Positions 1 through 7,961 of a stretch of 64,000 nucleotides of DNA are shown in pieces. The notes under the pieces are model-generated. The model made no database searches. It had not been told where the DNA came from and saw only the letters and a program-made list of their open reading frames with translations. Positions within the stretch are counted from its first letter, which is position 1. Each line of letters begins with the position of its first letter. The translations under genes were made by a program, and so were the position numbers. The DNA is from Neolewinella litorea. GTDB taxonomy: Bacteria > Bacteroidota > Bacteroidia > Chitinophagales > Saprospiraceae. The stretch is taken from contig NZ_SRSF01000002.1 in NCBI RefSeq assembly GCF_004803465.1, positions 372,001 to 436,000 on the forward strand, read 5' to 3'.

Positions 1-1
1 G

Positions 2-544
2 AAGGGGCTTAACCTGCGTAAGGAACTCGACGTCATCGTCGCCTCCGAGCAGTTTCGCGACCGCTTCCGCGACGCGGAACAGATCGATCCGACCGTCGGG
101 TACGGCCTGCCCCTGGGCTCCAAGGACCGTACCCTATCCGGCGACCACTACCTGCTCACGGGCGACGCCGGCCATCTGATTGACCCCCTGACCGGGGAAG
201 GGATCGGCAATGCGGTCTACTCCGGCTTCATCGCCGCCGAACTGGCCGAGAAGTGTCTGGCCGAAAACCGCTTTGACGCCGAATTCCTGGCGGCCTACGA
301 CGTGCGGATCGAACGGGTACTACGCACGGAACTGCGCCTGAGCTACCGGATGCAGCAAATTATGCAGTACAAATGGATAACAAATTTGCTTACGGGCATC
401 GTGGCAGCCAACCCTAAGGTCATCGAACTGCTCTGTAGAATGTACACCGACTTCGAACTCCGGAAGCAACTGGTGAAGCCGACTTTCTGGTGGAAACTCT
501 TCCGCACGAAAACCGGCCAGGTACCGGCCGTAGCGCGTAAATGA
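2..544 (+). CDS. Geranylgeranyl reductase family flavoprotein, C-terminal part (partial)
   Basis: The reading frame is open from the left edge and ends with TGA at 542-544, so only the last 180 codons are present. The motif GDAGHLIDPLTGEGIGNA (about 140-195) is the C-terminal FAD-binding signature of geranylgeranyl reductase and related NAD(P)/FAD-dependent oxidoreductases. These enzymes reduce prenyl chains or act as aromatic-ring monooxygenases. The tail after it is basic and contains aromatic residues, as is usual in the family. Substrate cannot be told from this fragment. Family assignment is solid; function is inferred. Confidence 0.8.
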   Translation, partial: KGLNLRKELDVIVASEQFRDRFRDAEQIDPTVGYGLPLGSKDRTLSGDHYLLTGDAGHLIDPLTGEGIGNAVYSGFIAAELAEKCLAENRFDAEFLAAYDVRIERVLRTELRLSYRMQQIMQYKWITNLLTGIVAANPKVIELLCRMYTDFELRKQLVKPTFWWKLFRTKTGQVPAVARK

Positions 545-657
545 TGCATATGTTAAAGAGAACAAAAAATGTGTGCCTTTTTGTAACAAAAGGCGATCTG
601 CCGTAGTTAGGCAGGTAGTTGATTAAGTTTCATATATACTAGTGAGTGTAAAGTGAG

Positions 658-697
658 CCTCCGACCCCATTATGCGGGCCAGGAGGTTCTTTTTTTG
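658..697 (+). terminator. Possible Rho-independent terminator after the reductase gene
   Basis: CCTCC (658-662) pairs with GGAGG (682-686), with a second inner C/G run, and is followed directly by TTCTTTTTTT. It lies 114 bp after the reductase stop codon. A separate small inverted repeat, GCCTTTT/AAAAGGC with a 6-nt loop, sits at 575-594. The stem has an internal mismatch loop, so this is moderate evidence. Confidence 0.5.
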
Positions 698-751
698 GGG
701 TCTATTCCCGGTTTTTACTGGTGGATTTATGGCCCCATCAAACCGCACGAA

Positions 752-2734
752 TCAATCCAGCAGTCGCCAGCTCGCCCCCAGCCGCAGGGCGTGATCCGGG
801 TAGGGATGCTCCGCCGTCAGGTAAAGCAAACGATCGTTCAAGATGGTCTGCGCCTGGATATACCTTACAAAAAAACGGAACCGCGTGACGCGCAGGCTGA
901 AGAAGGGGTCCACTTGGACGTACAGGTCGGTCTGCTGCCGGTCCTGCAACTGGAATTGCTGCAGTAGCGGATTGTAGTACCGGGGCCGCCAGCCGCTCAC
1001 CACCCGTACATCGACGCCGAGATTTACATTGAGTACGCCAAACCATTTGCCAGCGTAGTACAGACTGTGCTCGCCGTAAAGCTGCGGCAGGCGAAACACG
1101 GCCTCGTCGGCTTGCTGCAGCAGCAGTCGATTGTCAAAGCGGTAGCTGCCCAGGGTGAAGTTCCGCTCGGCGGTTAGTTGCAGGATGCTGTGCGGACCGT
1201 CGCTCTGCTGCGGCAAGCCAGCCTCGTCAAAGTAAATGTAGTTCGTCAGCAGGCTGTAGGCCATGCCCGCGCGCACGCCCACGAAGGGCAGGGTGTAGGC
1301 CCCTTCCAGGCGCAGTTCGAGGGTCTTGCCGAAGTCGCGGTCGTAGAGCAAGACATCATTCAGCCGGTAGGTACGCTGTACCAGATCCGGGGAATAGAGC
1401 TGATTGACCGCCCCTACCTCCAGCTTTCCGGCCGCGCCGAGGTCCAGCTCGCCCGTGGCCGCGACCCGGTAGTCGCCGATTTGGCCGATGAGGTTCAATT
1501 GTCCCTCAACCAAGAGCTGAACCCGGTCGCTGGGGCGCAGGCCGATGCTGGCGTTAGCCAGTAGGAAGTTGACGGTACTGTCGCCGCGGTCGCCGCCCAC
1601 GCGGTGCCACTGGTGCGTAAGACTTGCCTCCAATACATCACGCTGCACGGTCTCCCGGCTGGCCGAGCTTCCGCGGCGGTAGGTGGAGAAGCCCAGTTCA
1701 TTGCTGACGAGGTCGTGGGTGATGAGGTTCCGCACGCCCCTTGCATCCAGGTCGAGGAGCGGATTGAGGCGGTAAAAGCTGGTATCGTTCTCGGCGCGCA
1801 GACTGCTCATGCGGTACTGCTGCTGGTCGATTTTTATTTGATGCTGAAGGGTGAAGGCTCGCCGTTCGCGGCCCGTCAGCGTATCCCGGGCGGCGCCGAA
1901 TTGCAGGTACTGGGTGGCGGCAAACTCCCGGTAGGCGTGCCGCAGGAAGGTGCTTTCCAGGAAAGGCCGCAGCTGGGCCAGGTTGTCGATCTCTCCGAGG
2001 TCGGCGGCGGTCCCGAAGTCGGCGATCCCTCCGTTTTGTTCGGATTCGAAGGTATTGGCCGCGTAGCTGAAGAAGCTATTGTAACGGCTCCCCACCGGCC
2101 GCACCGATACGCCCACCGCCACCTGGGTGTTGCGGACGCGCGCGCCCGGGTACTGGTCCTGGTCGCCCACCTGGAAGATTCGCTCGTAGTTAAGTAGCAG
2201 GTTTACCCCATCGGCGAAGTTCCGGCTGAACCGCGCCGTCAGCATGCCGTCGTTCTGTTCGCTGCCGCGCAGGTAGCGCAGGTAAGTGAAGGGACGCTCG
2301 AGGCGGTAAAAATCCAGGTTATTGGCGTCTACCTTATACAGGTCAAATTGCCGGAAGCCCACCTCCAGCCCGCGCCGGTAGTCGGGCGTGTAGCGGAGGG
2401 GATAGGCCGCCGAGCCGAGTTGCCCCAGCGTGGCGTAGTCGAAGGGCACGGCCTGATCCGGGGCGTACTGCTGGAAGCCGTTGAGGAGACTATCCGCGAA
2501 GCGCACTTCGCGGTTCGGGTTGTCGACGCGGTACAGGAAGATGCCGAAAGTATCGGGCGCGATGATCCGTTGGTCCTGCGGGGAGCCGCGGCGGGCCGAG
2601 GCGGCGTCGTAGTCCGGGTCGTCGGGGTCCAGCTCTCCCGTATCACTCGGATCCAGGATCTGGGCGCGGACGCCGGTGCCGAGCAACAGCAGCAGGAGCA
2701 GGCAACAGTGGCTCAGGTTCCTTCTCATACGCAA
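752..2734 (-). CDS. Putative outer membrane porin (Porin_10-like)
   Basis: This 660-residue protein begins with a clear signal peptide: basic start, then a Leu-rich core, then a cleavage-type VRAQ near residue 25. The rest is rich in alternating aromatic/hydrophobic and polar residues with many short Arg/Tyr/Asp turns, as in a large beta barrel, and ends in a hydrophobic strand. Length, N-terminal spacer (a Asp/Pro-rich stretch then PDTFGIFLYRVDNP) and strand style fit the Bacteroidota 'putative porin' family (Porin_10). It should sit in the outer membrane. It lies downstream of fabI on the same strand, but a strong hairpin separates the two, so co-transcription is uncertain. Substrate is unknown. 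Confidence 0.75.
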   Translation of the reverse strand: MRMRRNLSHCCLLLLLLLGTGVRAQILDPSDTGELDPDDPDYDAASARRGSPQDQRIIAPDTFGIFLYRVDNPNREVRFADSLLNGFQQYAPDQAVPFDYATLGQLGSAAYPLRYTPDYRRGLEVGFRQFDLYKVDANNLDFYRLERPFTYLRYLRGSEQNDGMLTARFSRNFADGVNLLLNYERIFQVGDQDQYPGARVRNTQVAVGVSVRPVGSRYNSFFSYAANTFESEQNGGIADFGTAADLGEIDNLAQLRPFLESTFLRHAYREFAATQYLQFGAARDTLTGRERRAFTLQHQIKIDQQQYRMSSLRAENDTSFYRLNPLLDLDARGVRNLITHDLVSNELGFSTYRRGSSASRETVQRDVLEASLTHQWHRVGGDRGDSTVNFLLANASIGLRPSDRVQLLVEGQLNLIGQIGDYRVAATGELDLGAAGKLEVGAVNQLYSPDLVQRTYRLNDVLLYDRDFGKTLELRLEGAYTLPFVGVRAGMAYSLLTNYIYFDEAGLPQQSDGPHSILQLTAERNFTLGSYRFDNRLLLQQADEAVFRLPQLYGEHSLYYAGKWFGVLNVNLGVDVRVVSGWRPRYYNPLLQQFQLQDRQQTDLYVQVDPFFSLRVTRFRFFVRYIQAQTILNDRLLYLTAEHPYPDHALRLGASWRLLD

Positions 2735-2751
2735 TCAAACGAAAATCATTC

Positions 2752-2806
2752 CCGAATCGATCCCCCCCGGTCCGCGCGGGGCGCGGGCCGGGGGGGATCG
2801 ATTCGG
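2752..2806. other. Perfect 19-bp inverted repeat between fabI and the porin gene
   Basis: Arms 2752-2770 and 2788-2806 are exact reverse complements (CCGAATCGATCCCCCCCGG) around a 17-nt GC-rich loop. On the minus strand it follows the fabI stop by about 23 nt and is followed by a short T-rich stretch (ATTTTCGTTT). It probably ends or stabilises the fabI transcript. Confidence 0.75.
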
Positions 2807-2828
2807 CGGGGCCGGACGCTGAGGAGCT

Positions 2829-3629
2829 TTACTTCAGCGCCTTGGGGTTCATGCCCATGTTGCTAAATCCGCCGTCGTGGAAAAGATTCTGCATGGTGAC
2901 GTAGCGGGTCAGGTCGCTGAACAGGGTGGCACAGTACTCGCCGCAAGCGCGGGCGGGGGCGTTGCCGAGGGGCGACATATTGTCGGCATAGCCGAAGAAC
3001 TCATCGAATCCCTTCACGCCCTTACCGGCGGTGGTCATGGTCGGCGACTGGCTTACGGTGTTGACCCGAACGTTGTTCTTCTCGCCGAAGTGGTAGCCGA
3101 AGCTGCGGGCGAAGCTTTCCAGCAGGGCCTTGGATTCCGCCATCTCGCTGTAGTCGGGGAAGGTGCGCTGGGCGGCAATATAGGTGAGGCCCAGGATGCT
3201 GCCCCAGTCGGCCATGTGATTGCCGTTGTAGAGGACCTGGCACATCTTGTGAAAGCTCACCGCACTGATGTCGAAGGTCTTGAGCATCCAGTCGTGCTTC
3301 AGGTCGGTGTATTCCTTCCCCTTGCGAACATTGAGCGACATTCCGATGGCGTGGAGCACGAAGTCGATCTTTCCTCCCAGGACCTCCTCGGAGCGGGTGA
3401 AAAGATGCTGCAGGTCCTCCAGACTCGTGGCGTCAGCCGGAATGACCTCGGCGTTCAGCTTTTCGGCCAGCTCGTTGAGGCTGCCGAAGCGCAGCGCCAC
3501 GGGGGCGTTGGTCAGGGTGAAGGTGGCGCCCATTTCCGCACATACCTCGGCGACTTGCCAGGCGATGCTTTGGTTGTCAAGGGCTCCGAAGATGACGCCG
3601 CGTTTACCGGCTAGAAGTTGGGGGCTCAT
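2829..3629 (-). CDS. fabI: Enoyl-[acyl-carrier-protein] reductase (NADH) FabI
   Basis: FabI reduces trans-2-enoyl-ACP in the last step of each fatty acid elongation cycle, in the cytoplasm. The 266-residue protein has the SDR-type nucleotide-binding start KRGVIFGALDNQSIAW (residues 9-24) and the FabI active-site spacing Tyr-x6-Lys, here Y160 and K167 in DYSEMAESK, followed by RVNTVSQSPTMTTAGKGV. The ATG at 3629 is preferred over the upstream in-frame ATG at 3698, because the latter would run into the end of the neighbouring gene and adds 23 residues unlike FabI. The gene follows the arginyltransferase-like gene by 37 bp on the same strand. Confidence 0.95.
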   Translation of the reverse strand: MSPQLLAGKRGVIFGALDNQSIAWQVAEVCAEMGATFTLTNAPVALRFGSLNELAEKLNAEVIPADATSLEDLQHLFTRSEEVLGGKIDFVLHAIGMSLNVRKGKEYTDLKHDWMLKTFDISAVSFHKMCQVLYNGNHMADWGSILGLTYIAAQRTFPDYSEMAESKALLESFARSFGYHFGEKNNVRVNTVSQSPTMTTAGKGVKGFDEFFGYADNMSPLGNAPARACGEYCATLFSDLTRYVTMQNLFHDGGFSNMGMNPKALK

Positions 3630-3666
3630 ATAGCTTTCGTTTACGTATGAGCGCCAAAGGTAATGG

Positions 3667-4752
3667 TTAGGGTTTTGAGCTGCCCTCCACCCGTTCACAG
3701 ACTTTCTGGACGATCAGCGGCAGACTGTCCGATTCCACGATGCGGTTGTGGACCACCACGGGCGTGGTGAAGCGGGGCGTACCCCCCTTGCTGAGCACCT
3801 GCACCCGCATATCGTAGAGATTGGCGGTGCGCACCACGTCGTAGCGGTACCGCTGCGCCTCGTTGTCGTAGGTCAGAACAAAATAAAATTCCAGGGGCAG
3901 CGGCCGACCGATCAGCAGCAACTGCGGAGCATCCAACATTACGTTTTCCCCCTGCTGCACGGGGCGGAAACGGCCGGTAAAGGAGGGATATTCCCGGAAC
4001 TGGGCCCGTACGCCCACCTCGGTCAGGGCCTGCTGGGCTTCCTGCAGCCGCTGCCGGTTGATGACCAGGGGATCGGCGGGATCGTGACCGGAACCGATAC
4101 TATGGGGTCGCCACGTCCCCGTGGGAATGTCGCGGTATTCCATGGCCCCGAGCCGCAGTTTGTAATCGAAGGCCGGAAAGGTCGGCGAATAATAGCCCGG
4201 GTAATAATGCGACAGGCCGAGGTGCAGACTCATCTCCACCTCCAGCAGCATGGTGTAGAGTCCCAGGCTGGCGCTCGAATAGGCGGGATCATAAATGCCG
4301 GCCTTGGTGTACATCACCCGGCGGCCCACGTCGAAATAGCTGAAGGCCACCAGCCGCTCCCCTTCGTATATCCGCAGGACGCGGGTGTCGAGCACCTGCT
4401 GCCCGGTATCGCTGAAGACGTTGTACTCCAGGTCCTCGCGGGTCTTGTCCGGGTGTTCGGCCATATACAGGCGGTTTACGCGGAGCAGCTCCTCGTCGGG
4501 CTGTCGTGCCCGCTGGTGTTGTACCCGGAAGCGTTTTTTGTTCTTGCGCAGCAATTTGCGGTGTCGCTTCTTGAAGGAAAAATTCTTCAGTGGCAGCCGA
4601 ATCTGCAGGCAACCGTGCAGCTCGTCGTCGTCCGTCCGCAAATAATCCGAGGTGTAGATCGACTGTCCCGTTGGGCGCCAGCCCCGCTCCAGAAACGCAT
4701 CCAGGTTTTCCGGTTCAAGAAACTGTCGGGGGTGAATAATGTGAGTGGCCAA
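3667..4752 (-). CDS. Arginyl-tRNA-protein transferase-like GNAT protein
   Basis: The 361-residue protein contains the C-terminal fold signature of leucyl/arginyl-tRNA-protein transferases (ATE/Bpt): basic RKLLRKNKKRFRV near 65-80, then YDPAYSSASLGLYTMLLEVEM and HYYPGYYSPTFPAFDYKLRLG around 175-220. Classic family members move an amino acid from aminoacyl-tRNA to the N-terminus of target proteins and so mark them for degradation. The N-terminal Cys cluster of canonical ATE is not seen here, and the C-terminal 130 residues are not recognisable. Function as a true transferase is therefore inferred from the central domain only. Confidence 0.7.
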   Translation of the reverse strand: MATHIIHPRQFLEPENLDAFLERGWRPTGQSIYTSDYLRTDDDELHGCLQIRLPLKNFSFKKRHRKLLRKNKKRFRVQHQRARQPDEELLRVNRLYMAEHPDKTREDLEYNVFSDTGQQVLDTRVLRIYEGERLVAFSYFDVGRRVMYTKAGIYDPAYSSASLGLYTMLLEVEMSLHLGLSHYYPGYYSPTFPAFDYKLRLGAMEYRDIPTGTWRPHSIGSGHDPADPLVINRQRLQEAQQALTEVGVRAQFREYPSFTGRFRPVQQGENVMLDAPQLLLIGRPLPLEFYFVLTYDNEAQRYRYDVVRTANLYDMRVQVLSKGGTPRFTTPVVVHNRIVESDSLPLIVQKVCERVEGSSKP

Positions 4753-4866
4753 GGGGCGTAGAATAAGGAGGGTAACGAGGCGATAAAAATAAACCCCTCC
4801 GGGTAGCCAAATTGTTTAAATTCAGTCGGAAGGATACTCAGCGCGACACTTCGCATAGATATCCGG

Positions 4867-5424
4867 CTATGAAACCCTTCGCCACGGCCGGAACATCAGG
4901 ATCAGATCAAGGAGCAAGATGCCCAGCGCAAGTCCCGTCAGCCAATAATCAAGGTGCCGTTGCTGGTCGGCCCGGTTGGTTGCGGCCAGGCTCAGTTCGT
5001 CTACTATGGCGTCCATGGCGAGCAGGAACTCGTCCGCAAGCTGATTCACCTCCCGGCCCCGCTCAACACTTTGTGCCGGAGCCCGGGCGGCGGCGGACAG
5101 GGCATATACCAGGCTGTCCAACGCCAGCAGCCGCGCGTGAACGGGCCGGCCGGCCAGGTCGTCCTTCAGCCAATCGTGGCGGGCGCGCCATTCGCTGATG
5201 TCGGATCCTACTTCCGGGTAATCCAGAGCCACCAGTTTGGCGATGCGCTGACTGAGCATTCGCTGCCGGCCGGCTACGTTGATGATTTCCGCGTCCCGCC
5301 GTTGCTCCATCAGATAACCATCCACGAGCACCGTTTCAACCACCAGTAACACCGCAATCAGAAAGATTGCCAGCAGGTGTGGGCCGCGGGAACCGCGTGG
5401 AGGTAAAGGAAAAGGGTTACCCAT
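4867..5424 (-). CDS. Membrane protein with PilJ/NarX-type sensory domain
   Basis: The 185-residue protein has an N-terminal membrane segment (about 17-36), a periplasmic helical domain and a second membrane segment (about 161-178), then ends within a few residues. INVAGRQRMLSQRIAKL (48-64) is the hallmark of the 'type IV pili methyl-accepting chemotaxis N-terminal' (PilJ) helical domain found in NarX/NarQ and PilJ. No kinase, HAMP or signalling domain follows, so this is a stand-alone sensory module or a scaffold. Ligand is unknown. NarX-type domains bind nitrate, and the adjacent molybdopterin genes make an oxyanion ligand conceivable, but that is inference. Confidence 0.75.
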   Translation of the reverse strand: MGNPFPLPPRGSRGPHLLAIFLIAVLLVVETVLVDGYLMEQRRDAEIINVAGRQRMLSQRIAKLVALDYPEVGSDISEWRARHDWLKDDLAGRPVHARLLALDSLVYALSAAARAPAQSVERGREVNQLADEFLLAMDAIVDELSLAATNRADQQRHLDYWLTGLALGILLLDLILMFRPWRRVS

Positions 5425-5645
5425 GCATTAGTGAATTCCGGAGACTGCCGGTGACGTATACCGAACTTTGGTCTACCCCCGGGTGGTCCTCCCTGGTAGG
5501 GGTGATCACCACCCCTTTACGCAGCGCATTTCCCCCGGCCCCGATGACCGGGGCGGCTGTCCGGCCGGTATCCTGCAGCAAACGATCCATGCTGACAAGG
5601 TAGGACTATTCAAAATATCCGTGACAGGCGACCTGCCCAGACTCC
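5425..5645. other. Intergenic region with two short hairpins
   Basis: This 221-bp gap lies between mobA and the PilJ-domain gene, both on the minus strand. It contains AGGGGTG/CACCCCT (5498-5516, 5-nt loop) and GCCCCG/CGGGGC (5538-5554, 5-nt loop). Neither has a T-tract. It may be a structured leader of the PilJ-domain gene. No ORF is supported. Confidence 0.4.
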
Positions 5646-6722
5646 TTATCCCAACATATTCTGGACCCGGCGGCGCTCCTCGGGCGTATTGGCATTCGTG
5701 ATCGGCAGGGCCTCGCGCAACGTTAGCACCTCAGTATCGCTGTTGATGAGGAGCTTGCGCGGACACGCATAACCCAGCGACAGGAAGCGGAGCAGGCGCT
5801 GGTAGGCCCGCGGCTCGTAGATGGCGACCAAGGGTTCGGGCCATTCCTGCTCCGGACCGCGCACGGCTGTGGCCACCCGCTCGGGCCGGCGCGCGTCGAT
5901 GAGCCGGCGTAGCGTGGATTCGTCCAGCAGGGGCAGGTCGCAGGCCAGCACGAGCCAGGCAGCATCCGGGTCGGACAGGAAGGCCGAGCAGATCGCGCCG
6001 GCTGGGCCCAGCCCCACAAAGCGGTCGGTGACCAGGGGCAGGGAAAAGCCTTCCCCGTCCTGTTCCGAGCGGACGGACACGGAAGCGGGTACGCCGAGCG
6101 CCACGCAGAGACCGGCGAGTCTCTCGACTTCGGTCTGACCGTCGCGGTACACGATGCGGCTCTTGTCTTCCCCCATGCGCTGGCTCCGGCCACCGGCCAG
6201 GATGAGCGCACGTAAGGGGGGCACCGCTTCACCAAGGGCCTCGGCAATCAGGGCCGGCACCTCCCCTACCCTATCCAGTGGCAACACGGGCGCTTCCGGC
6301 AGCCAATCGGGCAGATCACCATTCACGTGGATCACCGCCACCACGTCCGTCAACTGCTCGCGGCGGCGCTCCAGCGTGCCCGCCTTTTCGGCGTCGATGA
6401 AAACGATCTGTCGGGCGGCCGGATAGTGGTTGCCATTGACGAGGGCCAGGTCGTACCCGCCACCGAGCAGCCGGTCGTCAAAATTGGTCCAGGAAAGGTG
6501 ATCGGAAGCAAAAGCCTTGCGACCGTAGCGCGCCGCTGCCGGCACTTCCGGCTCCTGGTGCTCACCGGTGACGGTCAGACAGCGGTACGAACCGGACAAC
6601 TCGCGCATCCATTCGCGCATCAGCTGCTCCATCCGCGCGCAGGTGGAACCTACCAGGGCAAATTCCGTGCGGGCGTACCGGCCGATGGCGGGGCGGGCGA
6701 TTTTGGGGTGCTTGTGGTGCAT
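5646..6722 (-). CDS. mobA: Molybdenum cofactor guanylyltransferase MobA-like, two-domain
   Basis: MobA attaches GMP to molybdopterin. The C-terminal half of this 358-residue protein carries the nucleotidyltransferase signature LAGGRSQRMGEDK (175-187), then LACDLPLLDESTL. The N-terminal 165 residues match the extra domain typical of Bacteroidota MobA proteins, distantly MobB-like (LALVNGNHYPAARQIVFID), but the P-loop lysine expected in MobB is absent. The gene starts 9 bp after moeA and is probably in one operon with it and ubiD. Confidence 0.85.
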   Translation of the reverse strand: MHHKHPKIARPAIGRYARTEFALVGSTCARMEQLMREWMRELSGSYRCLTVTGEHQEPEVPAAARYGRKAFASDHLSWTNFDDRLLGGGYDLALVNGNHYPAARQIVFIDAEKAGTLERRREQLTDVVAVIHVNGDLPDWLPEAPVLPLDRVGEVPALIAEALGEAVPPLRALILAGGRSQRMGEDKSRIVYRDGQTEVERLAGLCVALGVPASVSVRSEQDGEGFSLPLVTDRFVGLGPAGAICSAFLSDPDAAWLVLACDLPLLDESTLRRLIDARRPERVATAVRGPEQEWPEPLVAIYEPRAYQRLLRFLSLGYACPRKLLINSDTEVLTLREALPITNANTPEERRRVQNMLG

Positions 6723-6731
6723 GACTTTTTT

Positions 6732-7919
6732 TTAGAGGCGTAAGGGCAAATAGGGAAAACACTCCCCGGCGGCGAAGGTGTCGCGGTCGGCCGGCAGGAC
6801 GGCAAAGCCGTCGGTACGCAGCAGGCTCACGAGGTCGCCGCTGCCCCCGTTGCGGACCGGCTGCGCCCGCAGCTCTCCCGCCGCGGCAGTGACGGAAGCG
6901 GCGCGGAACAGCGTCAGGGGCGGGGTAAACTCGACCGCTTCGGTGAGTTTCACTTCCGCTCGGGGTTCCGGGACACCCAGACGGTGGCGCAGCCAGGGGC
7001 CTACGTAGGCCACCGCGCCAACCAGACTGGAAACGGGGTTACCGGGCAGCGCAAAGACCATCGTGCCGCTGGTCCGCCCCACCCAGAGGGGCTTGCCGGG
7101 CCGCTGGGCCACCCGGTGGAACAGGCACTCCACGCCGGCGGCGGCCAGCCACTCGGGCACGTGGTCGAGCTTACCCTTTGAGACCCCGCCGCTTAGGAGC
7201 AGGAGGTCGTGGTTTTTGAGGAGATCGCGCAGCGTGGCCCGGCCCCGATCGGGTGCGTCGGGCAGGTGACCCAGGGTGGGCTCGATGTTGACCGCGCGAA
7301 AAAGGCCCGCGAGCTGGTGGACGTTGGAACTGCGGATCTGGTGGTTCAGGGGCTGAGCGTCGACGTCGACCACCTCGTCACCCGTGGAGGCAATGGCTAC
7401 GCGGGGGCGCCGGCTCACCGCCACTTTCGCCACGCCGTAGGTAGCTAGCACGGCCATTTCCGCCGGACCGATCACCCGCCCCGGCTCCATCATCAACGCG
7501 CCGGAAAGAGCGTCGCTTCCACGCCGGTGAATGCTACGGCCGTCTTCCACACCGTCCGGTACGGTGAAGGTTTCGCCGTCCTTTTTCAGGTCCTCGTAGC
7601 GCACGACCGTAGTGGTTCCCGGGGGGAGCGGCGCGCCGGTCATGACCTCCACGCACTGCTTTGCATCCCGCAGGGGCTCAGGTGCGCGACCGGCGGGGGC
7701 CAGGTGGGAAACCGGGAAGCGGCGCTGCCCCGTGGCGTACGCGGCGAAGTCGAAAGCGATCCCGTCCATGGCCACGCGGTCGAAGGGCGGCTGGTCGCGG
7801 TCGGCGTAGACCTGCTGTCGGAGTACGCGCCCTCCGGCGCGCGCCAGGGCTACGCGTTCTACCCCCCAATCGAAGGATTGCTGCAGCACGAGGTCCAGAG
7901 CGGTGGAATAGTCGATCAT
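6732..7919 (-). CDS. moeA: Molybdopterin molybdotransferase MoeA
   Basis: MoeA inserts molybdate into adenylylated molybdopterin to form the molybdenum cofactor. The 395-residue length is normal. Visible family features are the N-terminal RDQPPFDRVAMDGIAFD segment, the MoaB-like domain with ASTGDEVVD and LLLLSGGVSKGKLDHVP, and ALPGNPVSSLVGAVAYV toward the C-terminus. It is 42 bp downstream of ubiD and 9 bp upstream of mobA on the same strand, which points to co-transcription. No molybdoenzyme is encoded in the window. Confidence 0.93.
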   Translation of the reverse strand: MIDYSTALDLVLQQSFDWGVERVALARAGGRVLRQQVYADRDQPPFDRVAMDGIAFDFAAYATGQRRFPVSHLAPAGRAPEPLRDAKQCVEVMTGAPLPPGTTTVVRYEDLKKDGETFTVPDGVEDGRSIHRRGSDALSGALMMEPGRVIGPAEMAVLATYGVAKVAVSRRPRVAIASTGDEVVDVDAQPLNHQIRSSNVHQLAGLFRAVNIEPTLGHLPDAPDRGRATLRDLLKNHDLLLLSGGVSKGKLDHVPEWLAAAGVECLFHRVAQRPGKPLWVGRTSGTMVFALPGNPVSSLVGAVAYVGPWLRHRLGVPEPRAEVKLTEAVEFTPPLTLFRAASVTAAAGELRAQPVRNGGSGDLVSLLRTDGFAVLPADRDTFAAGECFPYLPLRL

Positions 7920-7961
7920 GATAGCAGGAATACGGACGTGAGCGCCTCTGGGTTGACCGCG

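Noticed and set aside
5425-5645. Molybdenum cofactor riboswitch
   Set aside because: The hairpins are short, lack the Moco RNA motifs I know, and lie downstream of mobA and not ahead of the operon.
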